NCBI GenBank assembly: GCA_016792565.1
Contig: JAEUMK010000002.1
Span: 1-64,000 of the forward strand
Direction: 5' to 3'
Source of the DNA: Alphaproteobacteria bacterium
Lineage (GTDB): Bacteria > Pseudomonadota > Alphaproteobacteria > Micropepsales > Micropepsaceae
Length of the DNA: 64,000 nt
Below, in pieces: positions 34,962-44,176 of this stretch (its first letter is position 1; the number at the start of each line of letters is the position of its first letter). Position numbers and translations under genes: made by a program. Under the pieces are notes generated by a model. That model saw only the letters and a program-made list of their open reading frames with translations. It did no database searches and had not been told where the DNA came from.

Positions 34962-35722
34962 CAGAAATTTCCTCCGTCGATGTTGATCTTCTGGCCGTTG
35001 GCGTAAGGGTTGGCGTCGGAGACCAGCCAGACGACCGCGGCGGCGACATCCTCGGGTTCGCTCACGCGCCCGAACGGCGAGGTGGCGTCGAGGTCGTGGA
35101 TGTCCTTCGCGCCGCGCGCCTTGCTCAGGCGGCGGCCCATCTCGGTCACCGTCAGGCTCGGCGCCACGATGTTGCAGCGGATGCCGTTCTTCTGTTCTTC
35201 CTTGGCGATCGTGCGGGCGAGCGCCTCTTCCGCCGCCTTGCCCATGTTGTAGGGCACGCCGCCCGCCGACATGTAGATCGTCGCGACGCTGGAGATCATC
35301 ACGATGTCGCCGCGGCCCGCCTTGCGCAGATGGGGAATGGCCAGCTTGGACAGGACGAAGGGCGCGATGGCGTGGACGTTGACGACGCGGCGCAGTTCGG
35401 CGGGATCGGTGTCCGCGACCGACTGGCCGCGGCTGGCGATGCCGGCATTGTTGACGAGGATGGAGAGCGAGCCGAAATCGGCCACGACGCTCTCGATCAG
35501 GCTGGCGCAGGCGGCATCGTCGTCGACGGCGGCCTGGTAGATCCGGGCCTTGCGACCCAGCGCCCTGACAGCCGCGGCGGTCTCCTCGGCCTCCGCTTCC
35601 TCGCGGCGGTAATTGACCGCGACGTCGGCGCCGGCGCGCGCGAGTTCCAGCGCAATGGCCCGGCCGATGCCGCGGCTGGCGCCCGTCACGAGGGCGACGC
35701 GGCCCTCCAGCGATATCTTCAT
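34961..35722 (-). CDS. Short-chain dehydrogenase/reductase
   Basis: Classical SDR of 253 residues. The NAD(P) motif is TGASRGIG at residues 13-20; Arg40 after the second strand (NYRREEA) suggests NADP(H) preference. NNAG is at 91-94, catalytic Ser144/145 and Tyr158-x-x-x-Lys162 (YNMGK), and the C terminus NGQKINIDGGNF is typical of FabG-like 3-oxoacyl reductases. It is coupled to the crotonase gene, so a 3-hydroxyacyl or similar substrate is plausible. Confidence 0.93.
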   Translation of the reverse strand: MKISLEGRVALVTGASRGIGRAIALELARAGADVAVNYRREEAEAEETAAAVRALGRKARIYQAAVDDDAACASLIESVVADFGSLSILVNNAGIASRGQSVADTDPAELRRVVNVHAIAPFVLSKLAIPHLRKAGRGDIVMISSVATIYMSAGGVPYNMGKAAEEALARTIAKEEQKNGIRCNIVAPSLTVTEMGRRLSKARGAKDIHDLDATSPFGRVSEPEDVAAAVVWLVSDANPYANGQKINIDGGNF

Positions 35723-35782
35723 GCTCGTTTCGTCCCTCTGTTCTTCTTGGTGGATTTGATGGTCATGGCGGATCGGGCGCCG

Positions 35783-36715
35783 CTAGCCGGCGGGCAGGCG
35801 GAAGCGGCCGGCGGGGCTGGGCGGGCCTTCCGTGAGAATGCGGCGGTCTTCCGTCATCGCGACGATGTGCGAAAAGACGCTCATCGCGGCGGCAGGATGA
35901 AGGCGCCTGTCGATGTCGGCATACATCGCGGCGACCATGTCGGGGATGCGATCGATGCCGCGCGCCAGGCACTGCAGGATCTGGTCTTCGCGGTCGCGCC
36001 GGTGGGCGACGAGCGTCTCGACATAGGCGCGCGGGTCGCGGCCCATCGCGTCATGCGGTCCGCCGATCGGAGCGCCATGGGTCGGGTAATAGACGGCGTC
36101 GTCGCGTTCGGTCAGCCGTTGCAGCGAATGCATGTAGGCGCGCATGTCGCCGTCCGGCGCGCCGACGACCGTCGTCGACCAGCCCATCACGTGATCGCCG
36201 GGAAAGAAGGCGCGCTCGTCCCGCAGCGCATAGCACATGTGGTTCGATGTGTGGCCGGGCGTGAAGACGCACTCGAACGACCAGCCCGGGCCCTCGATCG
36301 GATCGCCGTCGCGCACCTCGACATCCGGCACGAAGGCCGTGTCGCCCGCTTCCTCCAGCCTGACGTGATCGCCGCCCCGCAGCGAGCCGTGCGGTCCGAA
36401 GGCATAGGTCAAGGCACCCGTCTTCGCCTTGAGGGCGGCAGCCAGGGGCGAATGGTCGGCATGGGTGTGGGTGACGAGGATGTGCGTGATCGGGGCATTT
36501 CCTGCGGCGGCGAGAATGGCCGCCAGGTGGTCGCCGTCGTCGGGACCCGGGTCGATCACCGCGAGGGCCTGCCGCCCGACCAGATAGGTGCCGGTGCCGT
36601 GAAAAGTGAACGGCGAGGGGTTGCGCGCCAGGACGCGCCGCACCAGCGGCGACATCTCCACGGCCTCGCCATAGACAGGGTCGTAGTTGCGGTTGACGGG
36701 GACGGTAACGGGCAT
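35783..36715 (-). CDS. Metallo-beta-lactamase-fold hydrolase (LACTB2/glyoxalase II-like)
   Basis: A 310-residue MBL-fold protein. The metal site shows as THTHADHSPLA (HxHxDH), TPGHTSNHMCY for the third His, FPGDHVMGW for the bridging Asp and PTHGAPI for the last His. The C-terminal winged-helix-like region (LHPAAAMSVFSHIVAMTEDRRI) matches LACTB2-type members. ATG 36715 (MPVTVPVNRNYDPVYG) is preferred to a longer frame. It diverges from the GST gene by 79 bases. The substrate is unknown; thioester or nucleic-acid hydrolysis are known in the family. Confidence 0.92.
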   Translation of the reverse strand: MPVTVPVNRNYDPVYGEAVEMSPLVRRVLARNPSPFTFHGTGTYLVGRQALAVIDPGPDDGDHLAAILAAAGNAPITHILVTHTHADHSPLAAALKAKTGALTYAFGPHGSLRGGDHVRLEEAGDTAFVPDVEVRDGDPIEGPGWSFECVFTPGHTSNHMCYALRDERAFFPGDHVMGWSTTVVGAPDGDMRAYMHSLQRLTERDDAVYYPTHGAPIGGPHDAMGRDPRAYVETLVAHRRDREDQILQCLARGIDRIPDMVAAMYADIDRRLHPAAAMSVFSHIVAMTEDRRILTEGPPSPAGRFRLPAG

Positions 36716-36794
36716 GGGCGGCACTCTTGCGGAGGCGGGAGCGAAACGCCAGTCTCCGCGCGCGTCAATCCAGAAAGCCAACCGGGAGGAGTTC

Positions 36795-37406
36795 ATGAAG
36801 TTCTACAATTCGATCGGCCCCAATCCGCAGGTCGTCCGGGTGTTCGCCGCCGAGAAAGGCCTCGCGCTCGACAAGGTCGAGGTGGACCTGATGAAAGCGG
36901 AGAACCGGCAGGATGCCCATCTCAGGCGCAACACGGCCGGCCAGCTGCCGAGCCTTGAGACCGATGGCGGGCAGTTCATCAACGAGATCACCGCGATCTG
37001 CGAGTACCTGGAGGAGAAGAACCCCTCCCCCGCTCTGATCGGCTCGACCCCGGAGGAACGTGCCGAGACCCGCATGTGGGTGCGCCGGTTCGACGAGAAC
37101 GTCATCGTCCCGATGACCACGGGCTTCCGCTGGGCGGAGGGCCAGCAATTGTTCACCGGCCGTATCCCCGTCTTCCCCGAGGGCGCACCGTTCCTCAAGG
37201 CCCTCGCCAAGGACCGCCTCGCCTGGATCGACACGATGCTCGCGGGCCGGACCTGGTTCTGCGGCGACCGCTTCACGCTGGCCGACATCATGGCGGGCGT
37301 CTTCGTCGTGTTCGGCACGATGGTCGGCCAGCCGCTGGACCCGGCGAACAAGAACCTCGCCGCGATCGTCGAGCGGGTGAAGTCCCGGCCGAGCTTCGCT
37401 GCCTGA
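36795..37406 (+). CDS. Glutathione S-transferase family protein
   Basis: A 203-residue cytosolic GST with an N-terminal thioredoxin-like domain (FYNSIGPNPQVVRVFAAEKG; TAGQLPSLETDGG with the cis-Pro; FINEITAICEYLEEKNP with the Glu/Ile-Thr pattern contacting glutathione) and a helical C-terminal domain (WFCGDRFTLADIMAGVFVVF). ATG 36795 has GGGAGGA just upstream; the longer frame from 36687 is not used. It diverges from the MBL-fold gene, and linkage of MBL-fold and GST genes suggests a detoxification step. The substrate is unknown. Confidence 0.93.
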   Translation: MKFYNSIGPNPQVVRVFAAEKGLALDKVEVDLMKAENRQDAHLRRNTAGQLPSLETDGGQFINEITAICEYLEEKNPSPALIGSTPEERAETRMWVRRFDENVIVPMTTGFRWAEGQQLFTGRIPVFPEGAPFLKALAKDRLAWIDTMLAGRTWFCGDRFTLADIMAGVFVVFGTMVGQPLDPANKNLAAIVERVKSRPSFAA

Positions 37407-37427
37407 AGCCGGCAAGCGGGCCGGCGC

Positions 37428-38981
37428 TCAGATCGTCCGGCCCGCCTTTTCCCAATAGGGATCGCGCAGCTTGCGCTTGAAGATCTTGCCGCTGTCCTCG
37501 CGCGGCAGGGTCGGCTGGAAGTCGATGATCTTGGGAATCTTGTAGCGCGCCAGGTGCCTGGCGAGTTCGGCGCGGACGAAGGCCGCGTCGATCCGGGCCT
37601 CGGGATAGGGCTGCACGACGGCGCAGAGCACCTCGCCGAACTCCTCGTCGGGAACGCCGAAGACCGCGCCGTCGGCAACGCCCGGCACTTTCAGAAGTTC
37701 GGCCTCGATCTCGGCAGGATAGATGTTCACGCCGCCGGAGATCACCATGTTGTTGCGGCGGTCGCAGAGATAGATGAAGCCGTCCGCGTCCTCGTAGGCG
37801 ACATCGCCGACCGAGATGAGGCCGTCCATCTCGGCCTTGCGGCGCTTTTCGTCGTCGCCGTGATAGGTGAAGTCCAGTCCGGTCGTCAGCCGGATATAGA
37901 GATCGCCCGGCGTGCCGCGGGCCACGTCCTTGCCGTCCTCGCCCAGGATGCGCAGCCTCACGTTGGGCAGCGGCTTGCCGACCGTGCCGGGATGGGCGAG
38001 CCACTCCGCGGAAGTGCAGAAGACGACCGCGCCGGTCTCGGTCGAGCCGTAGTACTCGTTGATGATCGGCCCCCACCACTCGATCATCGCCCGCTTCACA
38101 TGCGGCGGACAGGGCGCGGCGGCGTGGACGATGAACTTCAGCGACGAGAGATCGTATTTGCGCCTCGCCTCGTCGGGCAGCTTGAGCAGCCGCACGAACA
38201 TGGTCGGCACCATCTGGATATGCGTGACGCGGTGCTTCTCGATCAGGCGCAGCAGATCCTCCGGATCGAAGCGCGGCTGCAGGATGACATCGGCGCCGGC
38301 CCGGACCGCGAGGCCGCTATAGGCGTTGGGCGCCGAATGATACATCGGCCCGGGGATGATCGAGACGATCCTTGCCGCGCCCGGATCGGCGGGCGCGCTG
38401 AAAAGGCCGAAGACCGTGCCGATCGTCGCCGCGCTCGATGCCGCCTGCTCCGCGGTCGGCGGCGCGCGCTTGACGCCCTTCGGCCGTCCGGTGGTGCCGC
38501 TGGTATAGATCATCGCCCCCGGCGGTTCCGCGACTTCCGGTGCGCGGCGCTCGAAGCCCGCTAGCCAGGCGTTCCAGTCGGTGCGTCCGGCGGGAACCGC
38601 CGCCTCCTCGGGCGACACGCGGAAGGCGGCGGCGATCTCGGGCGGCGTCGGCACGACCAGCACGGGCACGCCCTCCGGCAGGGCCGGCTCGATGGCGCGC
38701 AGCAGATCGGCATGGACGACGATCGCCTTGGCGCCGCAATTGCGGAACAGGTAGTCCGCCTCGTCGATCGTGTAGTGCCAGTTGACCGGCACCGGATAGC
38801 CGCCGAGCTGGCCGATCGCGGCGGAGGCCTCGAAGAACGCGAAGTCGTTGCGCAGCATGATCGCCACCGCGTCGCCCCGCCCGATGCCGAGCGCGGCGAA
38901 GCCGGCCGCCGCCCGCTCGGCGCGCGCCTGGAGGTCGGCGTGGCTCAGCGTGCGATCGCCCGAAATGATGCAGGCCGTCAT
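37428..38981 (-). CDS. Acyl-CoA synthetase (AMP-dependent ligase)
   Basis: A 517-residue ANL-superfamily ligase that activates a carboxylic acid to its acyl-CoA via acyl-AMP. Motifs in order are the ATP loop MIYTSGTTGRPKGVKRAP near 165, PMYHSAP, the adenine site EYYGSTETG, SVGDVAYEDADGFIYLCDR and the C-terminal catalytic lysine in PREDSGKIFKRKLRD. Start ATG 38981 has GGGGGAG upstream; a much longer open frame beyond it is the shadow of the MATE gene. With the neighbouring crotonase and SDR it fits an acid or lipid catabolic group. Chain specificity is unknown; the sequence is nearer fatty or aromatic acyl ligases than acetyl-CoA synthetase. Confidence 0.93.
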   Translation of the reverse strand: MTACIISGDRTLSHADLQARAERAAAGFAALGIGRGDAVAIMLRNDFAFFEASAAIGQLGGYPVPVNWHYTIDEADYLFRNCGAKAIVVHADLLRAIEPALPEGVPVLVVPTPPEIAAAFRVSPEEAAVPAGRTDWNAWLAGFERRAPEVAEPPGAMIYTSGTTGRPKGVKRAPPTAEQAASSAATIGTVFGLFSAPADPGAARIVSIIPGPMYHSAPNAYSGLAVRAGADVILQPRFDPEDLLRLIEKHRVTHIQMVPTMFVRLLKLPDEARRKYDLSSLKFIVHAAAPCPPHVKRAMIEWWGPIINEYYGSTETGAVVFCTSAEWLAHPGTVGKPLPNVRLRILGEDGKDVARGTPGDLYIRLTTGLDFTYHGDDEKRRKAEMDGLISVGDVAYEDADGFIYLCDRRNNMVISGGVNIYPAEIEAELLKVPGVADGAVFGVPDEEFGEVLCAVVQPYPEARIDAAFVRAELARHLARYKIPKIIDFQPTLPREDSGKIFKRKLRDPYWEKAGRTI

Positions 38982-39088
38982 GGCGTTGGCTCCCCCGTTT
39001 CTCGTTGGGAGCGATTGATGCCCGCGGGAGCGGCCGGCGCAAGTGGCGGCCGGATCAGGGGGCGCCGGCCGCGCGCCCTGCCCAACCG

Positions 39089-40531
39089 TCAGAACCGGCC
39101 GCGATGGCGGGTCAGGTATTCGAACCGCCAGGTCATCAGGGCGGCCGCCACGGCCAGCCCCGCCGCCAGGCCGATCCAGACCCCCTGGCCTTCCAGATAG
39201 GTCCAGAAGCCGAGCGCCGCGCCGATCGGGAAGCCGACCGCCCAGTAGGACAGCCCGGCGATCCACATCGGCACGTTCATGTCCTTCAGGCCGCGCAGCG
39301 CGAAGGCGGCCGCCACCTGCTGGCCGTCGGCGAGCTGGAAGATCGCCGCCACCATCAGGTATTGCGCCGCGAAGCCGGCGGCGATCACCGCCTTGGGATC
39401 GCCGAGGTCGAGATAGAGCCCGGCGATGAAGTACGGCCAGGTCCACATCACGAGCGCCGTGACGGCCATGCAGGCGAACGCCAGCAGCATGCCCGCATGG
39501 CCCGCCCGCCGCACCGCCGCCCAGTCGCGCGCCCCGGCCGCATAGCCGGTGCGCACCGTGGTGGCGAAGGCGATGCCGAGCGGTACCTGGAAGGTGAGCG
39601 AGGCGATGTTGATGGCGATCTGGTGCCCGGCCAGCTCCGCCGTGCCGAACAGTCCGACCAGCCACAGCGCCGCGTTGAAGACCGCGCCCTCGAAGAACAG
39701 GGTCATGCCGATCGGCAGGCCGAGCCAGACGAAGCGCGCCACGCGGCGGCCCTCGAAGCGCAAGAGGCCCTCGAAGGGGCGCATCCCCCGGGTCGCGGGA
39801 TGATAGGCGACGCAGAGCGCGAGCGCCGCGGCGCTGATGATCGTCGCGCAGCTCGTGGCAAGGCCGGACCCGACGACGCCCATCGCCGGCATGCCGAGAT
39901 GGCCGAAGATGAAGATCCAGTTCGCCAGGCCGTTGATGCCGATCCAGGCGATCGTCACGAACAGCGCCGGACGTGGCCGGCTGAGCGCCGAGAACAGGTT
40001 CCGCATCACGCCGATCAGCAGCATGAAGGGCAGCGCCGGGATCAGCGTCAGCACGTAGAGCGCCGCGGTCTCCGACACCGCCGCATCCTGTCCGAGCAGC
40101 GCGAAGATCGGCCGCGCGAACAGCAGCAGCGCCATGGCCGGCACGGCCGCCAGCGCCACCGCCCACAGCGCGGCGCGCAATTGCGCGCGCAGCTCGTTCG
40201 AGGTGTCGGACCGGCGGCGGGCCGGATCGAGGCCGTGGGGATCGGCGCCGATCGCCTGCGACAGCAACGGCGAGACCGCCGAGGAGAGGCCGAAGCCGAA
40301 CATCATCGGCAGGTAGAAGAGGCTGAGCCCCAGCGCCGCGGCGGCGAGCGCGTCCGGCCCCAGGCGGCCGAGCAGCAGCACGTCCGTGGTGCCGATCGCC
40401 ATCGAGGCGAGCTGCGTCAGGACGAGCGGCCAGGCCAGCCGCAGCGTCGCTGCGATTTCGCCGGCATAGGTCTGGGGAAGCTGAAGGGCGGAGGATGGCC
40501 GATGGGCGGCCTGAACTGCGTCTGCGGTCAT
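39089..40531 (-). CDS. MATE family multidrug/toxin efflux transporter
   Basis: Inner-membrane Na+ or H+ antiporter-type exporter of 480 residues with twelve predicted segments in two homologous halves. The first half begins LRLAWPLVLTQLASMAIGTTDVLLLG, and the second LGLPIGMTLFFEGAVFNAALWL. NLFSALSRPRPALFVTIAWIGINGLANW is characteristic of NorM-type members. It stands between the acyl-CoA synthetase and tRNA-Pro genes on the same strand. The substrate is unknown. Confidence 0.94.
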   Translation of the reverse strand: MTADAVQAAHRPSSALQLPQTYAGEIAATLRLAWPLVLTQLASMAIGTTDVLLLGRLGPDALAAAALGLSLFYLPMMFGFGLSSAVSPLLSQAIGADPHGLDPARRRSDTSNELRAQLRAALWAVALAAVPAMALLLFARPIFALLGQDAAVSETAALYVLTLIPALPFMLLIGVMRNLFSALSRPRPALFVTIAWIGINGLANWIFIFGHLGMPAMGVVGSGLATSCATIISAAALALCVAYHPATRGMRPFEGLLRFEGRRVARFVWLGLPIGMTLFFEGAVFNAALWLVGLFGTAELAGHQIAINIASLTFQVPLGIAFATTVRTGYAAGARDWAAVRRAGHAGMLLAFACMAVTALVMWTWPYFIAGLYLDLGDPKAVIAAGFAAQYLMVAAIFQLADGQQVAAAFALRGLKDMNVPMWIAGLSYWAVGFPIGAALGFWTYLEGQGVWIGLAAGLAVAAALMTWRFEYLTRHRGRF

Positions 40532-40643
40532 TGTCTGGCGGGTCCTGAAAGGGTCAGGGGAAGCGGCCGCCAGGCGTTCCGGCGGCAGATCAGGCGGGCG
40601 GGTAATCCATCGAACGGGTCATCCTTGTTCCTTTGAAACGAAG

Positions 40644-40720
40644 TGGTCGGAGAGAGAGGATTTGAACCTCCGGCCCCTGCCTCCCGAAAGCAGTGCTCTA
40701 CCAGGCTGAGCTACTCTCCG
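40644..40720 (-). tRNA. tRNA-Pro (CGG anticodon)
   Basis: A full cloverleaf is readable on the minus strand in 77 bases including an encoded CCA. The acceptor stem is CGGAGAG paired with CTCTCCG, discriminator A; the D-arm is GTAGCTCAGCCTGGTAGAGC; the anticodon stem-loop is CTGCT-TTCGGGA-GGCAG with anticodon CGG; and the T-loop has GGTTCAAATCC. It reads codon CCG, a common proline codon in this G+C-rich genome. Confidence 0.97.
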
Positions 40721-40829
40721 ACGCGGGAGGCGAGGGTGTAACCGCGCCGTCTGCCGAAAGCAAGCGGGCGGGCGGCATTTGGCGAAAAGGTTTCGCCTGC
40801 GGCCGGATCGCCACACGAGCGCCGGGCGC

Positions 40830-40861
40830 AAAAGAAAAACGGCGGGCATTTCTGCCCGCCG
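40830..40861 (-). terminator. Rho-independent terminator of the TonB-dependent receptor gene
   Basis: A 9-bp stem CGGCGGGCA/TGCCCGCCG with a 4-base loop is followed on the minus strand by TTTTTCTTTT. It lies 31 bases past the receptor stop. Confidence 0.93.
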
Positions 40862-40892
40862 CCTTTGCCGTAAAGCGTCGATCCGGTCGGGA

Positions 40893-43800
40893 TCAGAAGC
40901 CCTTGGAGATGTTCAGGAACAGCTGGCGTCCGACATAGTCGTAGCCCGAGTAGAGCGGCGCGTTGCCGACCAGGTTGTAGGCGCCCGACGACATGGTCTG
41001 CGGCGGGTCCTGGTCGAACATGTTGCGCACGCCGAACGTCGCGCTCCACTGCGCATCCTCGTCCACATACTGGATCGAGGCGTTGTGCAGGTAGTAGTTC
41101 GGCACGCGGAACTGGAACGAGGTCGTCGCTTCGTCCAGGCCGAAATACTCGTAGCTGTCCATGCCCTCGATCCACTCGAGGCCGTAGCGGATCTTGAACC
41201 CTTCGTAGGTGTAGGTCAGGTCGATCGTGCCCGTGTATTCCGGGTTGTTGATCGAGCCGTTGTACTCGTCAAACGCCTCGTCGGCGAACAGACGGTCCTT
41301 CTGCTCCAGGTACTGCGTCAGCTGCGCGTTGATGAGCAGCGTGCCGGGACCGACATCGCCTTCCCAGCGCAAATTGTAGTCGATGCCCTCGACGATCACC
41401 GTCGCGATGTTGGTGTAGCTGTCATAGACGGTCAGCGCATTCGACGACGGATTGCGCGGATCGATGAAGTTGCACCAGCTGCCGGCGGCGCGGAAGCCCG
41501 GGTCGTCGTAGCAGAGCTGCAGGATGCTGCCGGCGCCGACGCGGCTGACGCCGTTGTCGATCTGGATGTCGTAGTAGTCGACCGCGAACGACAGGCGGCC
41601 GAATTCCTCGCCGAAATCATAGTCGAAGACCGCGCCGACCGTGAGGTTGTCCGAGGTCTCGGCCGCGAGGCCCTGGGCCGCGCCGCCGGCCGTGATGACC
41701 GCCACGCTGGAGGTCGCGGTGAAGCCGACCGGCAGGCCTTCCGACTGGCAGTTCAGGAAGCGCGGCGAGGTCGGATCCTGCAGGTCCCAGTTGTTGCAGG
41801 GATCGTTGGTGCTCGACAGGAAGCCGCTGGTGCCGCCCTGGAACTGCTCGAACAGCGCCGGGGCGCGGTACGAGGTGCCATAGGTGGCGCGGAGCGAGAA
41901 CCACTCGACCGGCTTGTAGAGACCGCCGACCTTGTAGGTCCAGTCCGAGCCGTACGAGTCGTAGTCGGTGTAGCGGCCCGAGACGTTGATCGTCAGTTCC
42001 TGGGCGCCCGGCAGGTCCTTCAGCAGCGGCACTTCGACTTCGCCGAAGATCTCCAGAACCGAATCCTCGCCGCGGGTGATCGCCGCCGAGGTCAGGTTGT
42101 AGAGGTTGCCGTTCTGGCTGTTGATGTTCGGCGTATCGTCGATCTCGGCCGTGCGGTACTCGAGGCCGAAGAACGCCGAAACCTGGTTGCCGTCCCAGAT
42201 CTCGAACAGCGTGCCGTCGACGCCGGCCGAGAAGACCAGTTCGTCATAGGTGGTGGTGCTCCAGACCGGCACGAAGGTGTAGGCCTTCCAGTCTTCCGGC
42301 AGCACGCCGCCGATGACCTGGCTGGAGAGCGGCGGGGCGGGAATGCAGTTTTCCGCCGGGTTGATCAGGTTGATGGCGCATGTCAGGCCGCCGCGGACCG
42401 GGCCGGTGAAGCCGACCGGCGCCGCCACGACGTTCAGCGAGTTGGCCATGCGGTCGGTCAGCCACGAGTCGAACTTGTAGCGGGCGTCTGACTGCGAATA
42501 CGAGATGTTGACGTCGTAGTTCCAGTCGCCGAAGCCGGTCTCGCCCTGCACGCCGGTCGTGAACTTGTAGAAGTCCACTTCCTGCTCGCTCTTGTCGTTG
42601 CCGAAGCCGATGAAGGCACGGATGCCGACATCGAGACCGTTCGAGATCAGCGTCGGCCCGGAGAAGCGGGTCGGGAACACGAGATTCGCCGGGATCAGCG
42701 GGCTGCCCATCGCATAGTCGAGCGAGAGCTGGCGGAAGCCGACCTGCTCGGATTCGCGGCGGTTGGCCAGCGCCTCGAAATAGATCTCGTGGCCGCCGCC
42801 GAACTCGTACGAGCCTTCGACGAAGGCCGTCATCACCGTCGCGCCGGAGATCAGCGAACGGTTGAGGGTGCGCGGGTCGAACGTGTCGCGGACGTTGAGG
42901 TTGGGGCCGACGCCCTCGAAGCCGACGACGCCGGTCGTGACGGCCGAATTCGGACGCCAGCGGTTGAAGTTCGCGCCCGAGCCGCCGGGGGCGGCGACGC
43001 CGGCGCGGGTCGGCGTGCCGATCGTGTTGATCGTGACGCCGTTCGAGCCGGTGCCGGTGATCGGATAGCACTTCGGCCGGCCGGTAATCGGGTCGATGAA
43101 GTCGGTCAGCGCGCCGGTGACGCGGTTGATCCGGTTGTCGATGTTGCAGAGGGTCCAGTCGCGGTCCTTCAGCGCCAGGCCTTCGCGGTCGTAATACTCG
43201 GCCGAGCCGGAGATCGCCCAGTTGTCGCCGGTCGCGCCGCCGACGAGCGAGAGGCTCCGCTGGTCGCCGCCGCCGTTGTGGGCGTAGTTGTACTGGCCCT
43301 CGATGACGAGGCCGTCGACGTCCTTGCGGGTGATCACGTTGATGACGCCGGCGATGGCGTCCGAACCGTAGATCGACGAGGCGCCGTCGCGAAGCACTTC
43401 GATGCGGTCGATGATGGCGCTGGGCAGCACGTTGAGGTCGGCCGAGCCGACCGCGCCGCGGGTGCCGGCCGGGGCGACGCGGCGGCCGTTGATCAGCACG
43501 AGGCTGCGGCCGGCGCCGAGGCCGCGCAGCGACAGCGTGTTGGCGCCGGGGCCGCCATTCGTGACGAAGCCGCCGAACGCGTTGTTGATCTGCGCCGAGC
43601 CGCCGGTGACCGCGGTGCCCTGGAGGGCGGCGGCGGTCGACGAATAGCCGGCGAGCGTCGTCTCCTGGCGGGTGATCACCTGGATCGGCGAGGGCGAGTT
43701 GTAGGTGTCGCGGCGCAGGCGCGAGCCGACGACGACGATTTCCTCTTCGCCCTCGGCGGTGGCGGCCGCGGCGGCCGCGGCTTCCTCGGCGGCGATCTCC

Positions 43801-43916
43801 TCGGGGGTCTTTTCGGCCGGAGCGGGATCCTGGGCGAATGCGGTCGCGCCAAAGCTCAGCGCGACGGCCGCGGCGCCGGACAGCAACAGGGAATCAAGAA
43901 TCGACTTTGAGCGCAC
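40893..43916 (-). CDS. TonB-dependent outer-membrane receptor
   Basis: A 1007-residue outer-membrane transporter (GTG start with GAGGGGG eight bases upstream). After a signal peptide ending in ATAFAQ there is an Ala/Glu-rich stretch, a TonB box (EEEIVVVGSRL) and a plug domain with SPIQVITRQE, LSLRGLGAGRSLVLINGRR and IDRIEVLRDGASSIYGSDAIAGVINVIT. The large beta-barrel ends in the outer-membrane signature LFLNISKGF with terminal Phe. Several extracellular-loop cysteines (CNIDNR, CDNP-like CNNWDLQ, CQSEG) are present. The ligand cannot be told; this length and plug type is common among receptors for sugars, peptides or siderophores in sphingomonads and Caulobacter relatives. No adjacent regulator or transporter genes give a clue. 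Confidence 0.95.
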   Translation of the reverse strand: MRSKSILDSLLLSGAAAVALSFGATAFAQDPAPAEKTPEEIAAEEAAAAAAATAEGEEEIVVVGSRLRRDTYNSPSPIQVITRQETTLAGYSSTAAALQGTAVTGGSAQINNAFGGFVTNGGPGANTLSLRGLGAGRSLVLINGRRVAPAGTRGAVGSADLNVLPSAIIDRIEVLRDGASSIYGSDAIAGVINVITRKDVDGLVIEGQYNYAHNGGGDQRSLSLVGGATGDNWAISGSAEYYDREGLALKDRDWTLCNIDNRINRVTGALTDFIDPITGRPKCYPITGTGSNGVTINTIGTPTRAGVAAPGGSGANFNRWRPNSAVTTGVVGFEGVGPNLNVRDTFDPRTLNRSLISGATVMTAFVEGSYEFGGGHEIYFEALANRRESEQVGFRQLSLDYAMGSPLIPANLVFPTRFSGPTLISNGLDVGIRAFIGFGNDKSEQEVDFYKFTTGVQGETGFGDWNYDVNISYSQSDARYKFDSWLTDRMANSLNVVAAPVGFTGPVRGGLTCAINLINPAENCIPAPPLSSQVIGGVLPEDWKAYTFVPVWSTTTYDELVFSAGVDGTLFEIWDGNQVSAFFGLEYRTAEIDDTPNINSQNGNLYNLTSAAITRGEDSVLEIFGEVEVPLLKDLPGAQELTINVSGRYTDYDSYGSDWTYKVGGLYKPVEWFSLRATYGTSYRAPALFEQFQGGTSGFLSSTNDPCNNWDLQDPTSPRFLNCQSEGLPVGFTATSSVAVITAGGAAQGLAAETSDNLTVGAVFDYDFGEEFGRLSFAVDYYDIQIDNGVSRVGAGSILQLCYDDPGFRAAGSWCNFIDPRNPSSNALTVYDSYTNIATVIVEGIDYNLRWEGDVGPGTLLINAQLTQYLEQKDRLFADEAFDEYNGSINNPEYTGTIDLTYTYEGFKIRYGLEWIEGMDSYEYFGLDEATTSFQFRVPNYYLHNASIQYVDEDAQWSATFGVRNMFDQDPPQTMSSGAYNLVGNAPLYSGYDYVGRQLFLNISKGF

Positions 43917-44176
43917 GAGTGAAGCCCCCTCTAGTGCATAGATGGTGGGCGCGCGCAGCCCCGCGCACGCCCGTTGGCGCCAAACTTCACGGAACCGTCA
44001 AAGAGGTCAAATCTTATCGATCTGTGACGGTCATCGCATAGCAGCATGTTGCTTTGGAGCCACAGCCGCGTCCGGCGCCCGGTTATTTCGATGCCAATAC
44101 AAGCCCGAATTTCGAGCGGCCGGAGCGGATCCGGTCGTTCGGCGGCCGGGACCGGCCAGTGCCGCCTCGAATAATC

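Noticed and set aside
37428-40166. A 912-codon acyl-CoA synthetase with a long N-terminal extension
   Set aside because: The extension is an antisense or frame shadow of the MATE gene; ATG 38981 with GGGGGAG gives a normal full-length enzyme.
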